The notes under the pieces were generated by a model that worked only from the letters and a program-made list of their open reading frames with translations, had not been told where the DNA came from and did not search any database. Made by a program: the position numbers and the translations under genes. A DNA stretch of 64,000 nt. Source: Helianthus annuus (lineage: Eukaryota > Streptophyta > Magnoliopsida > Asterales > Asteraceae). Below, piece after piece: positions 31,485 through 42,666 of this stretch (positions within the stretch are counted from its first letter, which is position 1; each line of letters opens with the position of its first letter). The stretch covers positions 53,615,577-53,679,576 of the forward strand of contig NC_035441.2 in the NCBI RefSeq assembly GCF_002127325.2, read 5' to 3'.

Positions 31485-32164
31485 CCTCTTTTGGAACTCT
31501 ATAATACTCCTGTCACTTTCATTCTTTCTACTTTTGGAAACCCTCTAACTGACCAGCTCGTGCTCCTCACCTTTTCCTCGATTTCTCTCAAATCCGGTAA
31601 GATCTCGTCCTAAATCTTGTACTTTCTTGATCTACACGCACTCCTACACCTTTCTATCTTTTGAATCTTAACTTTTAACCGTGAAATCACTAGATTTGAG
31701 GTGTTCAAGGATGATGTCATCATGGTGTTCTTGAAGAACTTCATGTTTTGGCCTCAATCCACCAAGAACAACTTAGATCTAACCGATTTCCACACAAACA
31801 ACGAAGATCTTTCATAGATCTAAACATATTCACGGTGAAAAAGGATTGAGAGAATGTTTTCTAACTTTCTTTCAACTCTTTTACACTCAATGCCCTCAAA
31901 ACCGATAGAATCGGGACTTGTGCCGACTTACTACCCGATCTGTGGTAGTGTTAGCTCAAGATCCGGATCCTATCCACGAGATTTACCGATCTCGGGTTAG
32001 ACGTGAACCACCATCTCGAACAGTTCACTAATCGGATTTAGGTGATTCCTGTCCGGTCAGGAGAACCAAGTATTGACCAGGTTTCTGCTGTTTGACTCGT
32101 TATCAAAATGCCTCGATAAAACGACAAACAAACGAAATAACCAAGTGTGAGACGAACAGGACGA

Positions 32165-32705
32165 CCAGGACGGGGTGCCGTCCGATCGGACTGCTGTCCG
32201 AAGGGCAGCCACCCGAACGGCCGGTCAGCCGAACGACTTGCACTATGGGACCCACGCTTAATCAACCTTAACTGAAGTTTGAGTATTGAACGAATTGCTA
32301 ACCGATCGGACTGCCATCCGATCGGATTACTCTTCGGATCATGAGATACTTGGGCTTTAACACTTAATCGATTTTTCAAACATGTTCAATGCACCAAGGT
32401 TGCCACCCGATCGAACTGCTGTCCGATCGATTGACATTCTACTGAGAACTTGTTCTCGCTGAAGTACCAGCCGAACGGGTTGCTGGCCGATTGACCGACC
32501 GTCCGATCGACCGACCTGAAAGGTAAAGATACTTCAATATTTTCAAATGCTACAACAAAAACTTCAAAAGTCAAACCATCATACACACACACATCCTTCT
32601 CAAAGGAAGGAACAATCCACTCGAACGGTCATCCGACCGGATTGTCACTGCACGATCGGCTGTCCGATTGGACTGCCGTCCGATCGACCAGCTGTTCGAT
32701 CCACC
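32165..32705. repeat. Second CCGATCGG-type palindrome cluster in Tek-1 LTR
   Basis: TCCGATCGGA at 32181-32190, then further full or partial copies around 32301-32335, 32405-32435, 32475-32515 and 32625-32700. Counterparts are in the right LTR at about 40785-41330. Confidence 0.65.
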
Positions 32706-33587
32706 AACACTTGTTTCAGTTTTACGCGTCACTTATTGTTATGATATCGAACTATTCAGGCTAACCTTGCTCTCAAGCGCTCCCTTCAATCCATCAACCG
32801 CTGTGAGTATACTCGATCCCTTTTTGCTTTATGCACTTTTGGGTGTTACATACGTTACTTATACAAAATCACAATCGAACACACTACGCAATACTTTAAA
32901 CGCTAATCGTTACCGCATGTTATACGTGACTTAATGAATGCTTGTTTGTTATGTTTACACATGGAATGTTGTCTACCTGCCTTAACGACGATAGTACTAT
33001 AGTTTGGACTCAGCACCCGTTCACACGGGGGTTGTTAAGGACAATTATTTGCATGGATTACAGTGGTGATCATGTATTACGAATTACCTTGGGCAGTCAA
33101 CCCGCAGTCATTGGTATCGATAGGTTCATGTCGATAACTAACATGCTTCGTTTTCCTTTGTGTACGTGCTGGTTATGCGTAAATTATTTCGAACTTTATA
33201 TGTTATTATCTAACTTGTATACTCACCTTTACACTATGTGTATTGACTTTATTTTAACGTATGTGACAGGTGTTTAGGATGCTTATCTGCTAGGAAAGCG
33301 AGGCTAGAATAAGGCTCTAGAGGCCAACAAATAGTTGTCTGTACAAATGAAATCAAGGGTCTCTAGAAGCAGATAAACAATTGGGCTATTTGAAAAATCT
33401 GAGTTGTTGGAATAGAACTATTTGCCTAGATTTTGTCTGTAATAATTTGTTTACCTTTTGAGACATGGTATGGGACATGTTATTTTAAATTGATTGGTAA
33501 TGATAAGTGTTATGGAAACTTCTGGACAATCTGTTTCGCTCAGTGCCATGCCCCGATGATTCCACCATCGGTTGGGGTGTGACAGAT

Positions 33588-33600
33588 TGGTATCAGAGCC
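33588..33600 (+). other. Tek-1 primer binding site
   Basis: TGGTATCAGAGCC, three bases after the LTR; initiator tRNA-Met type. Confidence 0.9.
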
Positions 33601-34748
33601 ACCACTATAGGGAATTAGGCAAGACTCGACCTAGTCCGGGTCGATATCTTAGAGACCTAGTCTATAGTTAGGAACCAATAGACCGACTCGTGCATATCCA
33701 GTAGGGATTTTGTGTGAGCATACTGCTATCTCTCGTATTTCTCGCCTATGCCACACTATCACTACACTCGAAATATCATTTTTGGATAAGCGATTTAGTC
33801 GAGATTAGGTGTGGAAACCGCAAACTCTCGATTAAATTGCTTGTTTGATCTGTATTTATCTATAAAACGCGAGAATTCGCGTTGGACCAGGAGTGAAATC
33901 CATACCTTAGTGCGAATCTTCGCCTATATTTTATTAAAAACAAGGAAGAAGTTGTTAAGCCAGGGGTGAAACCCTAACCTTGACGACTTATTCTTGATTT
34001 TACAACACTCTCACTAAAGTCTCGATGGACTCCAACGACCTGAAGTCGCGATGTGACTAGAGGGATGAGTGTCGGATGCCCAAGAACCGAGGCAGAGGCC
34101 GATCCTGAAAGTCAAAATGTGCACAACAGGTCCTTAAGAATAGTCGAATCACTTTGGGTAGTCAATGTCTAATAGCCGCAGACAATCTATTTCTCGATTT
34201 TATGTGTTTCGACTCTGAGCCCGCAACTGCTGACTCTGATGACTCGTTGATTTTATATGTTTGTATGTATTTATCTGTTTACGTGTTTAAAATTTTGGAG
34301 ACTTATTCGATTTTTGCTTTCGCTTCAATCAACACACACAACACGCATTGCTTATCTATCCCAAAACGATAACAAGTCGTTATTGCCATACGGAAACGCT
34401 GTACGCTACGCTGCTCGCTATACTATACGCTTATACTATACTAAACGATATGCTAACCGCGATGGCTACCTTTGAACGCTCGTGAACTTTGAATAATAGG
34501 TTTCTGTATTCTGACTGCTTCTGTGTGCCGATAAGAGGACTATGTGCTTACATGTACTTCTTTAGTTCTGTGCCCTACGTGTTCATGTGCTTATGTGCTT
34601 ACGTGCTTATGTGCTTATGTGAATCTGTGATTTCGTGCCTATGTGATTGTGTGATTATACGTGTTCCTAAGCTTTAGCAGTATTAGACGTGTGAGGTGAG
34701 ATTCGATTAAACTATGTCTGAGACCCATGACGATGTCTGTTGCAGACA
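33601..34748 (+). other. Tek-1 untranslated leader
   Basis: About 1.15 kb between primer site and the gag ATG. Contains a degenerate repeat of GTGCTTATGTGCTTACGTGC type at 34540-34630. No gene is supported. Confidence 0.7.
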
Positions 34749-37700
34749 ATGTCGTCATCTAGACACCGACATCCACGACTCACTCGCCAAGAACAACGGG
34801 ACAAACGCCTTGCTGCCATCCTCGCTAAGTAAGTGGCCAAGGTTGTGCCCCAGATCGTGAGTGAAATTTATGAGAATGTTAGCAAATCATCTGAGGAGTC
34901 TAGAACCGAAGCTCCTAAAGTTGCTACCAAGACTGCTTTCAGCTTCAAGCAGTTCAAGGCTTGTGGTCCGAAGGAATTCACCGGAGAAGATGGCCCAACA
35001 GCTATGTTCCAATGGTTCGATTCTATCGAAGTCACTCTCCGCCAGAGCGGATGTCCTGAAAATCTCCGTACCCTAAACGCTACCAGCGTCTTCCAGTCCC
35101 GCGCTCTAGACTGGTGGACGGTCGAGAGAAACAAATGCAGGAATGATGCAGCCTATGAGCTGACTTGCGAAGAGTTGAAAGCCATCATGATGGATGAATT
35201 CTGCCCTCCCCATGAACGCCAAAAGCTGGAGGACGAGTTCTGGACTATCAAACAGAAGGAAGGTGACAACGCTGCCCTGACTGCTCGCTTTAAGCAGCTC
35301 AGCATCATCTGCCCCGATCAAGTCAAGACGTCTGATATGGCATTCAAGAAGTACATCCGAGCTCTACCCGACTGTTTTGCCGATTTTGTGCATGCCGCCA
35401 AGACAGCAACAATTGAAGAAACTTATCTGCTTGCCGCTGAAATCAACGACAAGCGGGTAAAAGCTGGTTTTCGGGATAAGCCTTCAAAGTCTCTGCATCA
35501 AGCCACCACCGCATCAACCACCGACACCACCGCCGCTCAATCATCAAAGTCCTCACGCCGCAGGAAGAAGAACAACAAAAGTAGCTCTAGCAACAAGAAC
35601 TGTGCTGTCACTACCACTGCTGCTCCTCTGCAAGTCGTACCGGCTCAGCAGCAGTCCCACCACCGTCCAGCACCAGTTACTCATGCACCGCCAGCAAAGC
35701 GTGCATACACAGGCCCCCACTCGGCTTGCCCGACATGCTCATATCATCATCCAGTGGGTCTTGCCTGTCGTTTCTGCGCCCACTACAACATGTATGGCCA
35801 CTTTACTGCCAACTGTCGTACTGGTCCCCGCAACACCGCAGCTCCTGCCACTGCTCATCAAGCTCTGCTCCCAGCCCCGCAAGGCCATCAAGTGGCTCAG
35901 GCACCCGCGGTCAACGCCCGAGTCTGCTTCGCATGTGGTGATCCTAACCACTTTGCAAACATGTGCCCGAACAGGGTGGTGAAACAAGAGCCCCAGCAGC
36001 AGCAGCCTCACCAGCAGCAGCAGCAGCCGCCACAGCAGCAACAACAAGCCGCACGCGCCAGAACGTTCAACATCAATGCGCGCCAAGCCCAGGCTAACAA
36101 CAACGTGGTCAATGGTACGTTCCTTGTGAATGGTATTTATGCTTCCTGTTTGTTTGATACTGGAGCCGATAATTGCTTTGTGTCGTTCGAATTCGAGAAG
36201 CTTCTTAGTCGTAAACGCTCCCATCTCCCCTCGACATTCGAAGTTGAAGTCGCTACTGGAAGAACTGTCGCTGTTAATTCTGTTCTCCGTGATTGTGCTC
36301 TTGAGCTCAACAATCACATTTTCCCAATAGACCTTATTCCGATGCAACTCGGAAATTCTGACGTCATAGTAGGCATGGAATTTCTTCGAGAAAACCATGC
36401 TGAAGTTGTGTGCTTCGACAAGATGATACGATTCTCGCTCGCAAATGGTGATTTATTGTGTGTTTATGGCGAAACTGCTTCGAAAGGTCTCAAGCTCATG
36501 TCATGTGTCCAAGCTAGCAAGTATCTCCGCAAGGAATACAGAGCTTTCTTGGCTAACATTGTAGTAGCGGAGGAGGAAAAGAAAAGGAAGATTGAAGTAA
36601 AAGACGTCCCTGTGGTCCGCGAATTTCCTCAGGTGTTCCCTGATGATCTTCCTGGACTACCGCCAAGTCGTGATATCGACTTTCGTATCGACCTCATTCC
36701 TGGAGCCAACCCTGTTGCCAAAGCTCCTTACCGACTCGCACCGTCCGAAATGCGTGAACTCTCGAACCAACTCCAGGAATTACTTGAGAAAGGTTTCATT
36801 CGCCCGAGCACCTCTCCTTGGGGCGTGCCAGTCCTTTTCGTTAAAAAGAAGGATGGGTCGTTCAGGATGTGCATCAACTATCAGGAATTGAATAAGTTAA
36901 CCATCAAGAACCGTTATCCCCTACCTCGCATTGACGATTTGTTTGATCAGCTACAAGGTGCTACGTGTTTCTCAAAGATCGATCTACGCTCAGGTTATCA
37001 CCAGCTACGCATTCAGGAGGAAGATATACCCAAAACCGCTTTTCGCACTCATTACAGTCACTATGAGTTCGTTGTTATGCCTTTTGGTTTAACCAATGCA
37101 CCCGCAGTTTTCATGGATCTGATGAATCGTGTGTGTAAGCCATTTCTAGACTGTTTCGTCATCGTGTTCATCGACGATGTCTTGATTTATTCCAAATCGA
37201 AAGCCGAACACGCGCAACATCTACGTTTGGTTCTCGAGCTACTCCAGGGGAACCAACTCTATGCCAAGTTCTCCAAGTGTGAATTTTGGCTAGAGGAGGT
37301 TCAATTTTTGGGTCACATTGTAAATAGTCAAGGTATTCACGTAGATCCCGCGAAGATTGAAGCAGTTAAGAGTTGGATTACACCTAAGAACCCGTCTGAA
37401 GTCCGTTCTTTTCTCGGACTAGCGGGCTATTATCGATGATTTATCGAAGGATTCTCAAAGATCGCTGTGCCGCTTACCGCTCTTACGCACAAAGACAAGC
37501 CTTTTGTTTGGGGAACCGAATAAGAGTCTGCTTTCCAAACCCTTAAGCACATGCTTTGCAATGCTCCTGTTCTCACATTTCCCGACGGAAACGACGACTT
37601 CATTGTCTATTGTGATGCTTCCAACCTTGGTCTTGGTTGTGTTCTTATGCAACGGGACAAGGTTATAGCTTACGCATCTCGTCGGCTCAAAATCCACGAG

Positions 37701-39416
37701 AAGAACTATACAACACATGATCTCGAGCTAGGCACGGTTGTTTTTGCGTTAAAGATTTGGCGACACTACCTATATGGTACCAAGTGTACGACCTTCACCG
37801 ATCATATGAGTCTACAACATATCTTTGATCAGAAAGAACTTAATATGCGTCAACACCGATGGGTAGAACTCCTCAACGATTACGACTGTGAGATTCGTTA
37901 TCACCCAGACAAAGCAAATGTCGTTGCCGACGCACTCAGCAGAAGGAGTTATTTGCTCAGCATTCGCAATACCCAAGCCCAATACGATCACTCTCATCCG
38001 CGAAGCCCAGCATGCCTGTTTTAACGAACGCACCTTGAAGAAGGAGAGAATCTACCACGATGGAGCTCAGCTAGTGAGTAAATCAAATGGGATCTTCCAT
38101 TTCCTGGACCGAATTTGGATCCCTAAGCGGACCGATTTGCGAAAGATTTTGATGGACGAAGCCCACAAATCCCGGTATTCTATTCATCCCGGTGCCGATA
38201 AAATGTACCAGGACCTTCGCTACAAGTACTGGTGGCTGGGCATGAAAAGGGATATTGCGCTCTACGTTGGGAAGTGCCTGACTTATGCAAGGGTCAAGGC
38301 TGAACATCAAAGGCCCTTTGGCTTACTCGAACAACCCCCAATCCCTATGTGGAAGTGGGAGAGTATAGCTATGAACTTCATAACAAAGCTTCCACACATC
38401 ATCAGGTCACGACAGCATTTGGGTTGTTGTTGACCGTTTGACCAAATCAGCCCACTTTTTGCCAATACGGGAAGACTACAAGGTAGAACGATTAGCCCGA
38501 ATCTACACCGACGAGATCATTTGTAATCATGGGACGCCTCGCGACATCATCCCTGATCGTGACGCTCGGTTTACCTCGCGACTATGGGAAACGTTTCAAG
38601 CTGCTCTTGGTACTAAGCTTAATCTGAGTACCGCATTCCATCTGCAAACCGACGGTCCGACTGAAAGAACGATCCGTACTCTTGAAGACATGCTCCGTTC
38701 GTGTGTCATAGACTTCGGTGGTAATTGGGATAAATACCTGCTGTTAGTCGAATTCTCGTATAACAACAGTTATCATACCAGCATCCAAATGGCACCATTC
38801 GAGGCTTTATATGGAAGAAGATGTCGATCGCCTATTGTATGGCATGAGATCGGTCACTCGCAAGTAACCGGTCCTGAGCTATTGCAAGAAACGACTGACA
38901 AAGTCCTCCAAATTCGAGACACTTGTTGAAAGCTCGAAGTAGACAGAAAAGTTACGCCGATAGAAGATGTAAGCCCCTTGAATTTGACGTTGGCGACTAC
39001 GTACTCCTAAAGGTATCACCTTGGAAGGGTGTGGTCAGATTCGCAAGAAAGGGAAGCTAGCGCCTCGATATGTTGGACCTTTTAAGATTCTGGAAAGGAT
39101 CAGAAAAGTCGCCTACAGACTCGAACTACCGGAGGAACTTAGCAACGTCCACCCGACTTTCCATGTGTCAAACCTCCGAAAGTGCCTGGCTGAGCATGAT
39201 TTAATTGTACCCCTCGATGACCTCCAAATAAACGAAATACTACACTTCGTGGAGAAGCCTGTCGAAATCATGGATCGCCAAACCAAGCAGCTCAGACGCT
39301 CGCGCATTCCTATTGTGAAAGTTCGATGGGAAGGCAAACGAGGCGCAGAGTTCACTTGGGAACTCGAAAGCGACATGAAGGTGAAGTACCCGCAGTTGTT
39401 TACGGCTTCAGCCTAA
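34749..39416 (+). pseudogene. gag-pol: Tek-1 gag-pol polyprotein gene, broken
   Basis: ATG at 34749; TAA at 34830-34832, then open to TGA at 37437-37439; TAA at 37521-37523; frame changes near 37985, 38400, 38920 and 39030; final stop at 39414-39416. Gag capsid domain is about 34950-35460. Zinc knuckles follow: [17 protein letters not shown] (x2-x7-x4 spacing) and canonical [14 protein letters not shown]. Gln-rich runs lie near 35995-36050. The protease DTGA starts at 36156. RT has [20 protein letters not shown] and catalytic FIDD at about 37171-37182. RNase H shows [13 protein letters not shown] and ALSRR. Integrase shows DRDARF and the TDGPTER stretch. The C-terminus has an [14 protein letters not shown] block and a [14 protein letters not shown] chromodomain-like end. 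The three nonsense codons are each one C-to-T change from CAA/CAG or CGA. Confidence 0.9.
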
Positions 39417-39437
39417 TTTCGGGACGAAATTCCCTAA

Positions 39438-39449
39438 ACAAGGGGAGGC
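39438..39449 (+). other. Tek-1 polypurine tract
   Basis: ACAAGGGGAGGC immediately before the 3' LTR. Preceded by TTCGGGACGAAATT, a conserved hairpin-like motif also seen in Tek-2. Confidence 0.8.
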
Positions 39450-42208
39450 TGTAACACCCCAGTGTTTCGAAAGTCAAAGTCAAAGTCAAGATTGAAGTCA
39501 AAGGAGGAAAAGATTGCTAATTGCAATCTGTCTCTCCTTGCTCAACTCATGTTTTGACTTCTTTGACTGTAGTTAGTCTATTTTATGTTTTACGTTAGTT
39601 GTATTATGTGGAGTAATTATTACAATTGCAGTAATCTCATGTTTATGGCTACGAATCGCTTTACGACTGTGAATAATAGGAAATAACAATGCGATAAAGT
39701 CAATTAAACGCTAATCGAACTAATCCAATCAACATCGCGCTCGCAACTTGAATATCGCATTTTGATGATTGTTATACGTGTGTTGGTGCCTTACGTGTTA
39801 CTTGTGCGTGTTTATTTATGTTATGTGTGGTAATCAATCGAATCGCAATCGAAACGCAATCGAACTCAATCGAAATCGAACTATGATAACTAGTGGAGAA
39901 GAGACAACGCGCGATATGAATAGTTGGGATTAAAAGTAATTTGAATAGTAAACTCTATCGCATTTGCATCACTCGCAATCGAAATCGAAACAGCAAAACT
40001 CGTCGCACCGAACACTCGAATCAGGCGACCGATCGATCAGCCAACCAGCCGTCCGACCGGACTGCCGTCCGATCGGACAGGCTGTCCGATCAAGCTGCCT
40101 GGCTGATCGGCCAGCCATTTCCTCTTTTGGAACTCTATAAATACTCCTGTTACTTTCATTCTTTCTACTTTTGGAAACCCTCTGACCGACCAGCTCGTGC
40201 TCCTCACCTTTTCCTCGATTTCTCTCAAATCCAGTAAGATCTCGTCCTAAATCTTGTACTTTCTTGATCCACACGCACTCCTACACCTTTCTATCTTTTG
40301 AATCTTAATTTTTAACCGTGAAATCACTAGATTTGAGGTGTTCAAGGATGATGTCATCATGGTGTTCATGAAGAACTTCATGTTTTGGCCTCAATCCACC
40401 AAGAACAACTTAGATCTAACCGATTTCCACACAAACAACGAAGATCTTTCATAGATCTAAACATATTCACGATCAAAAAGGACTGAGAGAATGTTTTCTA
40501 ACTTTCTTTCAACTCTTTTACACTCAATGCCCTCAAAACCGATAGAATCGGGACTTGTGTCGACTTACTACCCGATCTGTGGTTGTGCTAGCTCAAGATC
40601 CGGATCCTATCCATGAGGATTACCGATCTCGGGTTAGACATGAACCACCGTCTCGAACAGTTCACTAATCGGATTAAGTATTGACCAGGTTCCAGCCGTT
40701 TGACTCGTTATCAAAATGCCTCGATAAAACGACAAACAAACGAAATAACCAAGTGTGAGACGAACAGGACGGCCAGGACGGGGTGCCATCCGATCGGACT
40801 GCTCTCCGAACGGACGGCCACCCGAACGGCCGGTCAGCCGAACGACTTGCACTATGGGACCCACGCTTAATCAACCTTAACTGGAGTTTGAGTATTGAAC
40901 GAATTGCTAACCGATCGGACTGCCATCCGATCGGACTACTCTTCGGATCATGAGATACTTGGGCTTTAACACTTAATCGATTTTTCAGACATGTTCAATG
41001 CACCAAGGTTGCCACCCGATCGAACTATTGTCCGATCGAGTGACATTCTGCTGAGAACTTGTTCTCGCTGAAGTACCAGCCGAACGGGTTACCGGCCGAT
41101 CGAACGATCGTCTGATCGACTGACCTGAAAGGTAAAGGTACTTCAATATTTTCAAATGCTACAACAAAAACTTCAAAAGTCAAGCCATCATACACAAGCA
41201 CATCCTTCTCAAAGGAAGGAACAATCCACTCGTACGGTCATCCGACCGGACTACTGTCCGACCGGATTGTCACTGCACGATCGGCTGTCCGATCGGACTG
41301 CCGTCCGATCGACCAGCTGTTCGATCCACCAACACTTGTTTCCGTTTTACGCGTCACTTATCGTTATGCTATCGAACTATTCAGGCTAACCTTACTCTCA
41401 AGCGCTCCCTTCAATCCATCAACCGCTGTGAGTATACTCGATCCCTTTTTGCTTTATGCACTTTTGGGTGTTACATACGTTACTTATACAAAATCACAAT
41501 CGAACACACTACGCAATACTTTAAACGCTAACCGTTACCGCATGTTATACGTGACTTAATGAATGCTTGTTTGTTATGTTTTCACATGGAATGTTGTCTA
41601 CCTGCCTTAACGACGATAGTACTATAGTTTGGACTCAGCACCCGTTCACACGGGGGTTGTTAAGGACAATTATTTGCATGGATTACAGTGGTGATCATGT
41701 ATTACGAACTGCCTTGGGCTGTCAACCCGCAGTCATTGGTATCGATAGGTTCATGTCAATAACTAACATGCTTCGTTTTCCTCTGTGTACGTGCTGGTTA
41801 TGCGTAAACTATTTCGAACTTATATGCTATTATCAAACTTGTATACTCGCCTTTACACTATGTGTATTGACTTTATTTTAACGTATGTGACATGTGTTTA
41901 GGATGCTTATCTGCTAGGAAAGCGAGGCTAGAATAAGGCTCTAGAGGCCAACAAATAGTTGTCTGTACAAATGAAATCAAGGGTCTCTAGAAGCAGATAA
42001 AAAATTAGGCTATTTGAAAAATCTGAGTTGTCGGAATAGAACTATTTGCCTAGATTTTGTCTGTAATCTTTTGTTTACCTTTTGAGACATGGTATGGGAC
42101 ATGTTATTTTTAATTGATTGGTAAAGATAATTGTTATGGAAACTTCTGGACAATCTGTTTCGCTCAGTGCCATGCCCCGATGATTCCGCCATCGGTTGGG
42201 GTGTGACA
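39450..42208 (+). repeat. Tek-1 3' LTR
   Basis: 2759 bp, partner of 30801-33584. Intact TATAAATA at 40136-40143 and palindrome GTCCGATCGGAC at 40067-40078. A few small indels against the other LTR, for example near 40675. Confidence 0.92.
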
Positions 42209-42213
42209 AAAAT
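42209..42213. repeat. Target-site duplication of Tek-1 (right)
   Basis: AAAAT, as at 30796-30800. Confidence 0.93.
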
Positions 42214-42650
42214 AAATCAGGAGCTATCTTGTATCCTAGGTATTATCAACATTGTAATCAAAGAACGGAATTAAACACTTGGTAACTAACGTTTTCGTAA
42301 AACTATGAACTCACCAGCGTTGTCTGATACACGTGTGTGCATGTTCGCAGGTTATTTGATATGTGTGGATGTGGAACTTGCTGTCTGGGATGCTGGAGTG
42401 GTCATGGGTCGAGATACATGGAAACTTGAAACGAGACTAGTTGATTTCATACATTTGGATTTTGGTTAAACTATACTTTATGCTTCCGCTGAACACATCG
42501 AGTTATAAATTATGTTGTGTAACACTTTATATTAATGAATGAAAGCTTTTATTTGAAATCTTGTTATGAGTTCAATGTGATTAGTGGCTAGATCCTAGTA
42601 CGTCACACGCCTCGCGGGGGATTCTGCATGTGGTATTTTGGGGTGTGACA
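42214..42650 (+). repeat. Tek-2 5' LTR, part 3
   Basis: Colinear with the last 437 bp of the right LTR (to 49786), ending GGGGTGTGACA before the primer site. Confidence 0.88.
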
Positions 42651-42653
42651 GTT

Positions 42654-42666
42654 TGGTATCAGAGCC
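42654..42666 (+). other. Tek-2 primer binding site
   Basis: TGGTATCAGAGCC, three bases after the LTR. Confidence 0.88.

Larger units (their letters stand above)
30801..33584 (+). repeat. Tek-1 5' LTR
   Basis: TGTAACACC...GGTGTGACA. TATA-like TATAATA at 31500-31506 (TATAAATA in the other LTR). GC-rich CCGATCGG-type palindromes lie 60-130 bp upstream of it and again at about 32170-32700. The stretch 30980-31300 is rich in ATCGAA/TCGCAA repeats. No ORF is real here. Confidence 0.92.
30801..42208 (+). mobile_element. Tek-1: Tekay/Del-like chromovirus, complete structure, mutated coding region
   Basis: 11.4 kb with LTRs 30801-33584 (2784 bp) and 39450-42208 (2759 bp), initiator-tRNA-Met primer site 33588-33600 and polypurine tract 39438-39449. 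gag-pol spans 34749-39416. Order is gag with zinc knuckles, protease, RT, RNase H, integrase and a chromodomain-like C-terminus, which defines chromoviruses. LTRs look about 97 percent identical by eye. The coding frame has at least three nonsense codons and several frameshifts, so it is not autonomous now. Confidence 0.93.

Noticed and set aside
35739..36398. Minus-strand ORF of 219 codons inside Tek-1
   Set aside because: Antisense of the gag knuckle and protease region, with no independent features.
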